Assembly (NCBI GenBank): GCA_964514215.1
Contig: CAZEPW010000005.1
Coordinates: forward strand, 41,822 to 105,821
DNA from: CAYQUC01 sp964514215
Lineage (GTDB): Bacteria > Pseudomonadota > Gammaproteobacteria > UBA6429 > Thiohalophilaceae
DNA length: 64,000 nt
Direction: 5' to 3'
The position numbers and the translations under genes are program-made. The notes under the pieces are model-generated. The model was given only the letters and a program-made list of their open reading frames with translations. It made no database searches and was not told the DNA's origin. Below are positions 10,773 through 20,429 of the stretch, piece by piece (position 1 is the stretch's first letter; the number at the start of each line of letters is the position of its first letter).

Positions 10773-11138
10773 TTAGCTCCCAATCATCGCATTAATTTTC
10801 TGTAATAATTTTTCTTCATCAACCGGCTTGGTGATATATTCTTTTGCACCTTGACGTAAGCCCCACACTCGATCCGTTTCTTGATCTTTAGTTGATACTA
10901 TAATAATAGGTATATGTTGTGTTTTTGGATCTTTAGTAATAGCCCTGGTTGCTTGAAAACCGTTTAACCCAGGCATCACAACATCCATTAAAATGAGTTC
11001 GGGCATTTCTTTTGAAGCGCAATCGATACCTTCCTCACCATTGCTAGCAGTTAAGACTTCAAAGCCATTTCGTTCTAAAATTCCACGAATTACATGAATC
11101 TCAGTTGGCGAGTCATCAACTATTAATACTCGTGCCAT
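10773..11138 (-). CDS. pilH: PilH, CheY-like response regulator
   Basis: A 121-residue single receiver domain with no output domain. It has the acidic pair (VDDS), phospho-acceptor D52 in LMDVVMPGLNG, and the conserved Lys in YITKPVDEEKL. PilH-type regulators act downstream of ChpA on pilus retraction or as a phosphate sink opposing PilG. ATG at 11138 follows AGGAG at good spacing. A 196-bp gap separates it from pilG, so it may also have its own promoter. Confidence 0.95.
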   Translation of the reverse strand: MARVLIVDDSPTEIHVIRGILERNGFEVLTASNGEEGIDCASKEMPELILMDVVMPGLNGFQATRAITKDPKTQHIPIIIVSTKDQETDRVWGLRQGAKEYITKPVDEEKLLQKINAMIGS

Positions 11139-11334
11139 TTTAATCTCCTAAAATAAATCTCAAGTTTTATGGTCTTATTTTGTCTATAAAACCATTTGTA
11201 TAAACGTAAGTGCCAACGAAAAACTAAAGCATCCAAGCTAGTATCGTCCTTTATAAATTTCCTTTTGAATGCGACTATTGGTTAGAACTTGCTTGTTATT
11301 ACCGACTCTAATCTAGAGCTTTAGAATTAATACA

Positions 11335-11745
11335 TTAAACCTCACTAAATACGTGGCGCTTAATAGCACCGAGTAATTCTTCTTTAGTGAAGGGCTTCGT
11401 TAAATATTGTTCAGAACCAACAATACGCCCACGGGCGCGATCAAACAAACCATCTTTGCTGGATAACATTATCACGGGTGTTTTTTGAAAAACTTTGTTG
11501 TTCTTGATTAATGCAGTAGTCTGATAACCATCAAGTCGAGGCATCATAATATCAACAAATATTATATCGGGATGATTATCAGCTATTTTAGCTAAAGCTT
11601 CAAAACCATCTGTTGCCGTTATTACATCACAACCAACTTTCTTAAGCAGAGTCTCAGCAGTTCTACGGATAGTTTTACTATCATCAATTACCATTACTTT
11701 TAAATTTTGATAACTGTTTTCATCTGTCATTTTATTTGCCAGCAT
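11335..11745 (-). CDS. pilG: PilG, CheY-like response regulator (first gene of the Pil-Chp operon)
   Basis: A 136-residue receiver domain, very close to Pseudomonas PilG in the stretch VMVIDDSKTIRRTAETLLKK. Phospho-acceptor D65 is in FVDIMMPRLDG and the Lys is in YLTKPFTKEELL. PilG promotes pilus extension and cAMP signalling in Pseudomonas. The ATG at 11745 has GGAACA upstream; an internal ATG at 11730 lacks a ribosome site. As the first gene of the operon, its promoter must lie in 11746-12207. Confidence 0.95.
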   Translation of the reverse strand: MLANKMTDENSYQNLKVMVIDDSKTIRRTAETLLKKVGCDVITATDGFEALAKIADNHPDIIFVDIMMPRLDGYQTTALIKNNKVFQKTPVIMLSSKDGLFDRARGRIVGSEQYLTKPFTKEELLGAIKRHVFSEV

Positions 11746-12207
11746 ATTTTTTGTTCCAAGCCATAACGTCGATTATCGAACCTTTTCTTAGGGCATATCC
11801 CACAGTTAAATTGTAGCCTGTTATTTAACATAGATTTGAGAAACAGTCCATAAGTATCCATATTTTATAGGATATTTTAAAATTTCGAAACTCCAAACTC
11901 ACTAATCTCACACTATATTTAGGTCTATCATTAATCGCAATGTAAAATTATATTATTCCACTAAGTTCTCAAGGTAATTACGAAATAATTCGGTAATTCA
12001 GTTAGCTTGAGATATAACACCAATCCTTCTAATGAAAGACTACTTAAAAGATATCGGCAAGAAGCCCATAAACTTGAAAAATGTGTTATAGACAAACCTA
12101 AATCGACTTAAGCGATTTTTTAATCAAACTAGTCAAACTTATTCACATAGTAGTAGCATAGCTCATTACAGAAATTTGAAACCACAAAAACTAAGGAATA
12201 CCCTAAA
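11746..12207. other. Divergent intergenic region between pilG and gshB
   Basis: 462 bp with no credible gene. It must hold the promoters for the leftward Pil-Chp operon and the rightward gshB operon, because the two start divergently from its ends. The DNA is very AT-rich and several TATAAT-like boxes occur by chance (for example TATAAAAT near 11868), so I do not assign a promoter. A 19-codon ATG frame at 12032 was considered and rejected. Confidence 0.6.
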
Positions 12208-13191
12208 ATGCCTAAGATAGCAAAAAGCACTAACAATCCAGCCATTCGGTTAGGCATGATTATGGATCCAATTGCCAACATTAAACCCTATAAAGACAGT
12301 AGTTTTGCTGTTTTACTCGAAGCTCAAAAACGTGGTTGGGAACTGTTCTTTATTCTTCAAGAAAACTTAGCGGTTATCAATAATGAAATTTGTGCAACTG
12401 CTCAATCTTTAAGCGTTATCGATGACAAAAACAACTGGTATACATTACAACCCGAACAACAGCTTATTCTATCAGAATTAGATGTGGTTTTTATGCGTAA
12501 AGATCCTCCTTTTGATATGGATTACATATTTAGCACGCTTTTATTAGACAAACTTCATGCCGCGGGTACCTTGGTGGTCAATCATCCACAAAGTTTGCGA
12601 GACTGTAACGAGAAAATTTTTGCCAGTAATTTTCCACAATGTTCACCTGCGACGCTAATTACCAGCCAAAAAAATCAAATAATTGAATTTTTAAAGCAAC
12701 AACAAGACATTATCGTAAAGCCACTCGATGGCATGGGTGGTGCGTCCATCTTTCGCATACAAAAATCCGATCCAAATATCAATGTCATTATTGAAACAAT
12801 GACCAATTTTGGAAAAAAATTAATTATGGTACAAGCATTCATTCCAGAGATAACTCAGGGTGATAAAAGAATCATACTCATTGATGGCGAACCAGTCGCT
12901 TATGCACTCGCAAGGATCCCAACCAAAGGTGAAACCCGTGCCAACATCGCGGCAGGTGGAACCGGCGTCGGTGTCGCACTAACGGAGCGCGATTACTGGA
13001 TTTGTGCGCAGATTGCGCCAGAATTAAAAAAACGTGGATTACTGTTTGTGGGTATTGATGTCATTGGTGATTTTTTAACCGAAATCAATGTGACCAGCCC
13101 CACCTGCATTCGCGAGCTCGATTCGCTCTATAACCTGAATATCAGCGCAAGTTTACTTGATGTCATTAGCAAAAAATTATCTCGACACTAA
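12208..13191 (+). CDS. gshB: Glutathione synthetase
   Basis: A 327-residue ATP-grasp enzyme joining gamma-glutamylcysteine and glycine to make glutathione in the cytoplasm. Family motifs are RLGMIMDPIANI at the N-terminus, FMRKDPPFDMDYI, VVNHPQSLRDCNEK, the ATP-grasp loop VKPLDGMGGASIF near residue 172, and C-terminal VGIDVIGDFLTEINVTSPT. ATG at 12208 has AAGGAA upstream. It is divergent from pilG and 16 bp before the ApbE gene. In P. aeruginosa gshB also lies between pilG and tonB. Confidence 0.97.
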   Translation: MPKIAKSTNNPAIRLGMIMDPIANIKPYKDSSFAVLLEAQKRGWELFFILQENLAVINNEICATAQSLSVIDDKNNWYTLQPEQQLILSELDVVFMRKDPPFDMDYIFSTLLLDKLHAAGTLVVNHPQSLRDCNEKIFASNFPQCSPATLITSQKNQIIEFLKQQQDIIVKPLDGMGGASIFRIQKSDPNINVIIETMTNFGKKLIMVQAFIPEITQGDKRIILIDGEPVAYALARIPTKGETRANIAAGGTGVGVALTERDYWICAQIAPELKKRGLLFVGIDVIGDFLTEINVTSPTCIRELDSLYNLNISASLLDVISKKLSRH

Positions 13192-13207
13192 AAATAATTA
13201 AACTTTT

Positions 13208-14269
13208 ATGTTTATCACAACCCGCTCAAAAGCTATTTTACTCATTATAGTGACATTTTTGCTGGTTTTATCCGCATGCAACAAACCTGAAAATAAAAAA
13301 ATAATTAAAGACAGCCAGTTTATATTTGGAACTATCGTTGACGTCACACTTTATGGTGATCACTCAATGCGAGCAAATGAGGCATTAAAATCAATCAGAC
13401 ACGATTTTAAAACACTCCAAAAGTCCTGGAACCCTTGGGATGACCGAGCACTAGCTCGTGTTAATAAATTAATTAAAACCACCGAATGGTTTTCATATAA
13501 CCCCATTATTCATACCTTGCTAACCGATGGTAAAAAATATTCTAAACTAAGCCAAAATTTATTTAACCCAACAATGGCTGGGCTAACAAAATTATGGGGC
13601 TTTCATAGCAGTGAAAATATGCTCAGTCAGCCTCCTATTGATTTGGATATTAAAGCTCTTTTAGCACATAAAACATCAATGCAAGATATTCAGTTAAAGG
13701 GTATCAAAATGAAAAGCAACAACCCCAATATTATTTTAGACTTTGGTGGTATGGCAAAAGGACTCGCAGTTGAGCTAGCAATAAATGATTTAAAAAAATA
13801 TAATATACATAACGCCATTATTAATGCCGGTGGCGATATCAAGGTTATCGGCAGCCACGGAAATAAACCTTGGCACATTGGTATCCGACATCCAAGAGAA
13901 AAAAATAACATACTCGCAGGCGTTGACTTATATTCAAATGAAAGTATTTTCACTTCCGGTGATTATGAACGCTACTTCATTTATAACGGAGTACGCTATC
14001 ATCATATATTAGATCCCCGAACGGGTTATCCAACAACTGAAACAATGTCGGTGACCGTTATTCACCCCAATGCGGCATTAGCCGATGCCGCCGCCACGGC
14101 ACTATTCGTTGCTGGCCCCAAAAAATGGCATGAGATAGCGCAATCAATGGCTATAAAATTTGTTTTATTAATCGATCAACAAGGTAACATTTATATGAAC
14201 CCAGCAATGCAAAAGCGCATATCATTTTTACAAAAGCCAAAAAATATTTTAATAAGCAAACCATTATAG
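13208..14269 (+). CDS. apbE: ApbE-family FAD:protein FMN transferase (lipoprotein)
   Basis: A 353-residue extracytoplasmic flavin transferase, which by family hydrolyses FAD and attaches FMN to Ser/Thr of partner proteins. The signal peptide ends in lipobox LSAC, so it is a predicted lipoprotein. Core motifs are FGTIVDVTLYG, FGGMAKGLAVE, NAGGDIKVIG, TSGDYERYF, HHILDPRTGYP and the Mg-binding ADAAATALF. It is 16 bp after gshB and 12 bp before a NusG_II protein; ApbE and NusG_II proteins recur together around Rnf-like or extracytoplasmic flavinylation systems. No flavinylated target (FMN-binding domain) was recognised in the window. Confidence 0.92.
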   Translation: MFITTRSKAILLIIVTFLLVLSACNKPENKKIIKDSQFIFGTIVDVTLYGDHSMRANEALKSIRHDFKTLQKSWNPWDDRALARVNKLIKTTEWFSYNPIIHTLLTDGKKYSKLSQNLFNPTMAGLTKLWGFHSSENMLSQPPIDLDIKALLAHKTSMQDIQLKGIKMKSNNPNIILDFGGMAKGLAVELAINDLKKYNIHNAIINAGGDIKVIGSHGNKPWHIGIRHPREKNNILAGVDLYSNESIFTSGDYERYFIYNGVRYHHILDPRTGYPTTETMSVTVIHPNAALADAAATALFVAGPKKWHEIAQSMAIKFVLLIDQQGNIYMNPAMQKRISFLQKPKNILISKPL

Positions 14270-14281
14270 ATTTATAATATA

Positions 14282-14650
14282 ATGACCCGCAGTGACGCCT
14301 TTGTAATTTTAATAATGACGCTACTGGTCGCCTTTTTATATAACCAGTATTGGGCATTTAAGAATGAAACCAGTAACGCTACATTTGCTCAAATTAGTAT
14401 TACCGGTTCTGCCGCTAAACAAATTTCTCTCCAAACGGATAAAATTCACAAAGTAACTGGCAGAATTGGCCTTGCAACAATTCAAGTTAAAAACCACAAG
14501 GTTCGTTTTATCCATTCACCTTGTACAAAAAAATACTGCGTTCATTCTGGCTGGTTGACGTCAGTTGGTGCTACCGCAGTATGTATGCCAAACGGCATGA
14601 TGATCAGTATTAAAAATGGCAAAAACGTATTTGACTCGATAAACTTCTAA
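14282..14650 (+). CDS. NusG domain II-containing protein (ApbE partner)
   Basis: A 122-residue protein with one N-terminal membrane helix (residues 6-22) followed by a small beta domain. The motif SPCTKKYCVHSGW...CMPNGM near residues 78-105 matches the Cys-containing NusG_II family that often accompanies ApbE and Rnf-type genes. It is not a transcription factor; the topology puts the domain outside the inner membrane. It is probably co-transcribed with apbE (12-bp gap). Its stop overlaps by 4 bp the 3' end of the convergent GGDEF-EAL gene. Molecular role is unknown. Confidence 0.8.
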   Translation: MTRSDAFVILIMTLLVAFLYNQYWAFKNETSNATFAQISITGSAAKQISLQTDKIHKVTGRIGLATIQVKNHKVRFIHSPCTKKYCVHSGWLTSVGATAVCMPNGMMISIKNGKNVFDSINF

Positions 14651-17025
14651 AGTGAGTTTTGAGGCAATAGTTTGATAAGATCTTGTCCATAATGGTTTGC
14701 TATATAATTTATAAACTCAGATTCAGAAATTGGAGCACTAAACAAATAACCTTGCACAGTCTCACAACCCAATTGACGTAATTTTAACAAAGTTCTCATT
14801 TCTTCAACGCCTTCAGCAACAACCGTTAACCCAAGATTATGCGCTAAATCAATAGTAATTTTTACAATAACTTCATCGTTTTTATCATCATCCATTTCCA
14901 TAACAAAAGAACGATCAATTTTAATCTCAGAAACCGGTAATTGTTTTAGATAAGCCAATGAAGAATATCCTGTACCAAAATCATCAATCGAGATATCAAG
15001 ACCAAAATTTCTTAACTCATTTAAAATCTCTTTCGCTTGATATGGATCTTTCATAAAGGCACTTTCAGTTAACTCCAAATTGCAATACTTTGGAGCCAAT
15101 TTATATTTTCGAATGGCCTTAATTATAAATTCTGGAAATTTTTTATCTTGTAGACTATGCGCTGAAATATTAATGCTAACGGATATTTGATATCCCATTT
15201 TATGCCACTTAGCACAGTTTTTTAATGCTGTATCAACAATATGTTCTGTTAATGTCGAAATCATGCCCATTTGTTCTGATAAAGGAATAAATTCATCCGG
15301 TGGAATAAATCCTCGTTCAACATGATTCCAACGAACCAATGCTTCAGCACCGATAATTTCATTTTTTACAATATCAATTTTAGGTTGAAAATAAACCAAC
15401 AATAATTTTTCATTAATAGCTAACCGCAAATCACTCTCTAATGCCAAATGACCGATACTATGAGTATCTTCTGATGATTCGTATAACTCATAGCCAACAT
15501 TATTTTTCTTAGCGTTATACATTGCTACATCAGCACGTTGCATTAAAATATTAACATCAACACCGTGTGTTGGAAATTCTACAATACCGATACTAATGCC
15601 AACCGATAGATTTTGTTTTTCATGAATAAAAGGTTCTTCAAATATTTGAACTATTTTTAATGCAATTTTTTTAGCCGAATCCGCATCGGTATCGGGTAAC
15701 AACATACCAAACTCATCGCCACCCAACCGTGCGACTGTGTCTTTTTTACGTAAAGAATTATATAAACGTGATGCGGCTTGTTGTAATACCAAATCACCAA
15801 CATGATGTCCTAAGGTATCGTTAATTTTTTTAAATCTATCGAGATCACTTATGAGTAATACAAACTTTGATTCACTTAATTCATTTTTAAATAATTCAGA
15901 CTGTAAACGGTAATTTAATAATTTTCGGTTCGGTAAATCAGTTAATGGATCATGATATGCTTGATGTTCTAGCTCAGCGGTTTCATTGCGTATTGCAGAC
16001 GTTAATAATTCAAAACGAGTTTCCAATTCTTTTAATTGATCGATTTTTGCAAAATCTGGTTGCACAATTTCCATGTCTTCAGAAAAATCCAACACCCGCC
16101 GAGTCATTTTTTGTATGCGTGAAGTTACCCAATACATGATTAACCCAAAGGCAAGAACATAAGCTAACGCGGTAATTAATTGTATTTGTCGGTTATCACT
16201 AATAATTGCAGTTTTTAAGCGTTCAACTTCATTTGTCGATTTCAGGGATAACAAACGCACATTAATCGCCGAAGAGCCCGAGCCAAAAAAACCTTCGCCG
16301 GTGATTAAATAATGTTTTCTAAGTTGTTCCAAGCTAACACCGTTTGGAATAATATCACTACGATTACTCGACATAATCGTTGACTCTTCATTTTTTAATA
16401 ATGCGATAATACTATTGGCTTCATCAGCCCCTTGCGAAACTTGCAAAAACTCTTCATCTAATGGTGATGCAATCAACAGTCGAATCGATTTTTCTGATTT
16501 TTTTATTATTGGTTCGAGCGCAAATACATAGACTTGATTATAAAATAAAGTCAAATAACTTTGTTTATATGCTAGCTCTAATAATTGCGGTGATAAATGT
16601 AGTAATTCATTTGGTGGATGTTCATTACTATAATGATAAATTTCGACAACCTTTGAAGATTCATCAATTAACATGGCATAACGCGGTAATAAAAATCGAC
16701 GCATCACAGACAATGTTGGCAACCATTCAGGAACCTTATTGTACAATAGTATTTTATTGTTTTTTTTCCATTTTTTGCTTTTAACGTATTGCGTAATTTT
16801 ATTTGAATTAGCATACATTTTAACCGAGGGCTGAAAAGATTTGACATAGCGGTCAAATCGAATTCTTTGTTCGCGAGCTTCGCTAATTAACCGCTGTTGT
16901 AAATTATCTTGAAATATCCCACTAAGCTTATCAGCTTGATAAGCATCTGAAATAAACCACACAACAATTCCAACAAGAAATGTTAGAAACAACATATTTA
17001 TCGTCAATGATTCTTTAATTCGCAT
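14647..17025 (-). CDS. Membrane GGDEF-EAL c-di-GMP signalling protein
   Basis: A 792-residue bifunctional candidate for making and degrading cyclic di-GMP. Two transmembrane helices (about residues 8-25 and 280-300) bracket a periplasmic sensor of ~255 residues, followed by a HAMP-like linker. The GGDEF domain has an intact GGDEF motif near residue 436 and an RKKD inhibitory site five residues upstream. The EAL domain has EALVRWNH near 560, ELTESAF, DDFGTGYSSL, KIDRSFV and VAEGVE, all intact. It lies 14 bp downstream of a periplasmic binding protein gene on the same strand, suggesting that protein delivers the signal. Sequence cannot show which activity dominates. Confidence 0.95.
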   Translation of the reverse strand: MRIKESLTINMLFLTFLVGIVVWFISDAYQADKLSGIFQDNLQQRLISEAREQRIRFDRYVKSFQPSVKMYANSNKITQYVKSKKWKKNNKILLYNKVPEWLPTLSVMRRFLLPRYAMLIDESSKVVEIYHYSNEHPPNELLHLSPQLLELAYKQSYLTLFYNQVYVFALEPIIKKSEKSIRLLIASPLDEEFLQVSQGADEANSIIALLKNEESTIMSSNRSDIIPNGVSLEQLRKHYLITGEGFFGSGSSAINVRLLSLKSTNEVERLKTAIISDNRQIQLITALAYVLAFGLIMYWVTSRIQKMTRRVLDFSEDMEIVQPDFAKIDQLKELETRFELLTSAIRNETAELEHQAYHDPLTDLPNRKLLNYRLQSELFKNELSESKFVLLISDLDRFKKINDTLGHHVGDLVLQQAASRLYNSLRKKDTVARLGGDEFGMLLPDTDADSAKKIALKIVQIFEEPFIHEKQNLSVGISIGIVEFPTHGVDVNILMQRADVAMYNAKKNNVGYELYESSEDTHSIGHLALESDLRLAINEKLLLVYFQPKIDIVKNEIIGAEALVRWNHVERGFIPPDEFIPLSEQMGMISTLTEHIVDTALKNCAKWHKMGYQISVSINISAHSLQDKKFPEFIIKAIRKYKLAPKYCNLELTESAFMKDPYQAKEILNELRNFGLDISIDDFGTGYSSLAYLKQLPVSEIKIDRSFVMEMDDDKNDEVIVKITIDLAHNLGLTVVAEGVEEMRTLLKLRQLGCETVQGYLFSAPISESEFINYIANHYGQDLIKLLPQNSL

Positions 17026-17039
17026 AAAATAAAATGTAA

Positions 17040-18077
17040 TTATTGCATCGGTAAACTTGTATCTAATGATGTTCCATCCGGACTAGCGACTAACTCATCA
17101 CCCAAAAAATGCCAACCATTTTTTTTCAAAATGCTGACCGGTACAATTTCAAATTGTTGGCTATTGTTTTCAATAAATTTTTTTATCGCGTTAACTAATT
17201 TTAATGCCAGCTGATTTTTGGCCGCATGACTCCATGTGGTTAAACTATACGAGCGATAAAAAGGATAATGCCCTTTCGCTAATTTATCCAAATCAGCGGG
17301 ATCTACGCCATCAATACTGAGTGATTTAAGCGCACCATTATTTTGATGAACTTTTAGCATATAAAGCGTTTCATAACCTATCGCAAGTGGATTAACGGCC
17401 ACTTTTTTAATCATATCCGGCACCACGCCTACTTCGTAGATTCGGGGACTAAATTGATCTTCGTCTTTCAACAGTGCCCGCCAATGACCGGGACGTTTTT
17501 TACAATGCAAACGAACCACCGGTTGAATTTTCCGTTGTATCAACGTTCCTGTTTTAATCGATAAATCCGACCACCGACTATACGAACCCTGAAATATCTT
17601 ACGAGCCTGCAACAGAGACAGATTGCTAAGTGGATTATCTGGATGGACTACAATGCTAATCGAAGCAATACCAATACTGTGAAAATTTAATGATGGCAAT
17701 CGATCTGACTTTCCAGCCGGACAACAGTAAGCACCGATATCAACTGATTTACGCCGTAATTTTCCAGCCGATACACCACACGAACCTTTTTGTACTACTA
17801 TTTTTAGATGATGTTTTTTTGCATAAGCCTGTACATAACGCTTTAATGCTGGATGCGTTTGTTGTCCCAAAGATAAAACAATGTCAGCCGATTTTATTTG
17901 CGCATCATAACTGATTTTTTTGGACAGCCAATTTTCAGGCATTGCTACTTTTTCAGTGGTATATTCAAAACCCTTTGCAAATAAATCATTATTTATAATA
18001 AGGAAATTAAATGCTATAACTGTAATGTAACAGCCTAAGGTATTTTTAACATTGTACTTTTTTATAAAAATAAGCAT
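17040..18077 (-). CDS. PstS-like periplasmic substrate-binding protein, likely ligand sensor for the adjacent GGDEF-EAL protein
   Basis: A 345-residue secreted protein of the phosphate-binding (PstS, PBP-like) superfamily. The N-terminal hydrophobic segment works as a signal sequence. The typical opening is ADIVLSLGQQTHPALKRYV, then GSCGVSAGKLRRKSVDIGA, SIVVHPDNPLSNLSLLQARKIFQG and SRWSDL. A Cys pair (YCCPAG) replaces the usual PstS stretch after DIGA. No ABC permease or ATPase is nearby; the neighbour 14 bp downstream is a sensor GGDEF-EAL protein. Sensing rather than uptake is therefore inferred. The ligand is not predictable beyond an oxyanion guess. Confidence 0.8.
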   Translation of the reverse strand: MLIFIKKYNVKNTLGCYITVIAFNFLIINNDLFAKGFEYTTEKVAMPENWLSKKISYDAQIKSADIVLSLGQQTHPALKRYVQAYAKKHHLKIVVQKGSCGVSAGKLRRKSVDIGAYCCPAGKSDRLPSLNFHSIGIASISIVVHPDNPLSNLSLLQARKIFQGSYSRWSDLSIKTGTLIQRKIQPVVRLHCKKRPGHWRALLKDEDQFSPRIYEVGVVPDMIKKVAVNPLAIGYETLYMLKVHQNNGALKSLSIDGVDPADLDKLAKGHYPFYRSYSLTTWSHAAKNQLALKLVNAIKKFIENNSQQFEIVPVSILKKNGWHFLGDELVASPDGTSLDTSLPMQ

Positions 18078-18349
18078 TAAAAAATCCCAGATTGTGTATC
18101 GTATTATATAGAATGGGTATCGGCTTTATATAATCGCTCTTGAGACGATTCGTATTAAAAACACAATATTTTAAAGATTATTTTATAAGATATTGTTTAA
18201 GCGGTTACTTTGACTTTCTTATTTAAACTGCTACATTTTTTATTTCTAGTCACCACCTTCAAACATTAACTCTATTTTATTTTTTGGCCTAGGCCTGCGA
18301 ACGATGTTTACTACTGTTAAATTTTTTGTATAACAAGGAAAATGATAAT

Positions 18350-19885
18350 ATGAATTATAACAATAAATATATTGCTGCTTTAATGTTACTGCCATTACTT
18401 TATAGCATGGTATTAGTTGCCCATGCCAGCCCAAATGCAATTGATAATACCGTGTATTTTAAAAGTCAGATAAAAGATGATTCGCAATGTTCACTGAGTG
18501 TAAAACAGGGGCGCTTAGTTTTTCCAACAGCAATTACCAACCCAGCAACAAGTTGTCCAGATGCATTTGCTTGGAAAAAATTTCTCGAAGCAATTAAAGC
18601 CGAATTTTGGAAAAACTGGGCTTATGATGCTTATAATTGGCCAGCAAAACCTTATGCCATGTGTGTTAAAGGCAGTAAGGCATCATCCTGCTGCGCACCA
18701 TCAAATGCCACTAACCCCGGTTATAAAAATACTAATAATCCAGGTATTCACTGCCCTTATTTTCCCGAAGATCATCTGGCAACGAGACAACAACCTTTAA
18801 CCGTTGGCAAACCTGCTTTTAAACAGCATTTTAATATCCCGCATACTATAAAAACCTCAATAATTGATAAGCTCGATCCGGGCCGTGTTATACGTCAAGA
18901 AATGGCCGAAGTTGTTTACCGTAACCGCCCTATGTGGGCTTATACGTTTAAGAATAATTTGTATAATCAAGAAGGCTTAGCCAAACGATTTGAATTAACC
19001 AAAACAACGATTAATAGCAATGCACCTTATCGCGCCATTGGCGTACGAATTGAATATCCTATTGGCTCAGTGATGTTTAAATCAGATTGGTTACATGAAG
19101 ATGAAGCAAAAAAATTAGGATTACATAACAACAAAAAACATCCTTACATCACGCAATACATGAAATCATCGATAGGTGATAATGATTCAAGTCGATTTCG
19201 AACTGGCCTGCATTACCTTGTTGCAATAACCGCAGCATCAAAAGATTTACCTAACTGGCATTGGTATGCAATCGAACACGTTGATAATTTGGGACGCTGC
19301 GATTATACCGGCTGTAATGATTCATTTGGTTATAACACTGCAGATAAAGTGCCTAAAGGCTATGCAAAAAATTATACCAAACCACGAACAAGTTCTGATG
19401 GACTCAAATCAGCATCCCCTATTTTTGTAACCGGCAAAAAATACCCATCAGGGAAAATCTCAAATACGTTAAAAAAGATTTATAGCGATTTAGGAATTGC
19501 GACAAAAGCCATTAAAGATCAAAAACAACCAACGGTGAATAACAAAGCATGGTTAAGTTATCGTCTTAAAGGCACTCAAACAGAGTTTGTGACAAAACAA
19601 GGCCGTAACACCGTTATGGGCAACTCAATTACCGAAGGTGGTTTTGTTAATTCATCATCATGTCTGACTTGTCATGCTCAAGCAACCGTCAATAGTGCTG
19701 GTCAACCGGCGATAACCAGTATCGGTTTTGCATCGGAATTAAATTTATTTGGCTATCGACGTAGCTCAAATGGCACCCCAAAATCAAGTTGGTATTATAC
19801 TCCGGGCACGAATTCACTCAATGCCATGCAGGTGGATTTTGTTTGGGGAATATTATTTGCGCAAGAGCTTGTTGCACCGAATTAA
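18350..19885 (+). CDS. Secreted monoheme cytochrome c-like protein of unknown family
   Basis: About 511 residues with signal peptide MNYNNKYIAALMLLPLLYS..HA. I chose the ATG at 18350 because AAGGA lies just upstream; a TTG at 18326 would place the ribosome site inside the gene. One CXXCH heme site (SSCLTCHAQ) lies near residue 438. A Cys-rich segment (CVKGSKASSCCAPS) is near residue 105. Other recognisable stretches, such as IGVRIEYPIGSVMFKSDW, do not match a family I can name. It stands alone, divergent from the PstS-like gene and convergent with a GNAT gene. A periplasmic redox role is plausible; the substrate is unknown. Confidence 0.75.
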   Translation: MNYNNKYIAALMLLPLLYSMVLVAHASPNAIDNTVYFKSQIKDDSQCSLSVKQGRLVFPTAITNPATSCPDAFAWKKFLEAIKAEFWKNWAYDAYNWPAKPYAMCVKGSKASSCCAPSNATNPGYKNTNNPGIHCPYFPEDHLATRQQPLTVGKPAFKQHFNIPHTIKTSIIDKLDPGRVIRQEMAEVVYRNRPMWAYTFKNNLYNQEGLAKRFELTKTTINSNAPYRAIGVRIEYPIGSVMFKSDWLHEDEAKKLGLHNNKKHPYITQYMKSSIGDNDSSRFRTGLHYLVAITAASKDLPNWHWYAIEHVDNLGRCDYTGCNDSFGYNTADKVPKGYAKNYTKPRTSSDGLKSASPIFVTGKKYPSGKISNTLKKIYSDLGIATKAIKDQKQPTVNNKAWLSYRLKGTQTEFVTKQGRNTVMGNSITEGGFVNSSSCLTCHAQATVNSAGQPAITSIGFASELNLFGYRRSSNGTPKSSWYYTPGTNSLNAMQVDFVWGILFAQELVAPN

Positions 19886-19924
19886 TCTGAGCTGCTCGAA
19901 AACAAAAAATATGGATAAACTTAC

Positions 19925-19944
19925 GGTGGGCAATGATGCCCACC
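19925..19944. terminator. Perfect 8-bp hairpin between convergent genes
   Basis: GGTGGGCA and TGCCCACC pair around a 4-base loop (ATGA), between the stops of the cytochrome-like gene (19885) and the convergent GNAT gene (19956). It could terminate both transcripts, but no T-run follows on either side. The flanking ACCCTAC resembles palindromic GGTGGGCAATGCCCACC repeats I have seen scattered in bacterial genomes, so it may be a dispersed repeat used as a terminator. Confidence 0.5.
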
Positions 19945-19955
19945 ACCCTACTAAA

Positions 19956-20429
19956 TTATAAATATTTGTGCATAATGGTGCGTTTTGGTTCAAAGCCATA
20001 CGACTGATACAAGTTCATGGGTTCTTGCTGGTGGTTAAATACCTGTAAAGCCATACGTTCAATGCCCTGTGTTTTTAAATCCGCTGATAATTGATCTAAA
20101 GCTGCTCGCGCAAAACCTTGTCGACGAAAAGATGGGTAAATTCCTAACCAACAGATAAACACTAAATCGGAATAAACAGCATCATTGTGTAATCGATACC
20201 AAATCGAGCCGACAACAGCATTTGTTTTTGAATTAACAATACTAAATATTGTCTCTAATTCAGATTGCCCGGCATTTTTAATTTCGGCGTTAACATGAGC
20301 CTCGCAAAATGCTGTCACGGCTTGTTCATTAACACGTTTGAAATGAGACATGCCTGCCACCATAGCGTCAACATTGGCTTGCTTAAATGTTAATTTTTCT
20401 CTATCCGTTATGTCTCGAAGTAGAATCAT
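19956..20429 (-). CDS. GNAT-family N-acetyltransferase
   Basis: About 157 residues. It has the acetyl-CoA binding motif A of GNAT enzymes (LGIYPSFRRQGFARAAL near residue 100) and a C-terminal NLYQSYGFEPKRTIMHKYL typical of the family. I chose ATG at 20429 because AAGGATAA precedes it; an upstream in-frame ATG at 20498 adds a basic-hydrophobic stretch with no ribosome site. The substrate cannot be told from sequence. Confidence 0.85.
   Translation of the reverse strand: MILLRDITDREKLTFKQANVDAMVAGMSHFKRVNEQAVTAFCEAHVNAEIKNAGQSELETIFSIVNSKTNAVVGSIWYRLHNDAVYSDLVFICWLGIYPSFRRQGFARAALDQLSADLKTQGIERMALQVFNHQQEPMNLYQSYGFEPKRTIMHKYL

Noticed and set aside
12032..12091. A 19-codon ATG frame (MKDYLKDIGKK...) between pilG and gshB that recalls the start of sigma-factor region 1.2
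   Set aside because: Too short, no ribosome site, and no continuation in any frame; chance resemblance is likely.
18326..18349. TTG start extending the monoheme protein
   Set aside because: It would put the AAGGA ribosome site inside the gene; ATG 18350 gives a clean signal peptide. The same reasoning removed TTG starts at 39078 and 47434.
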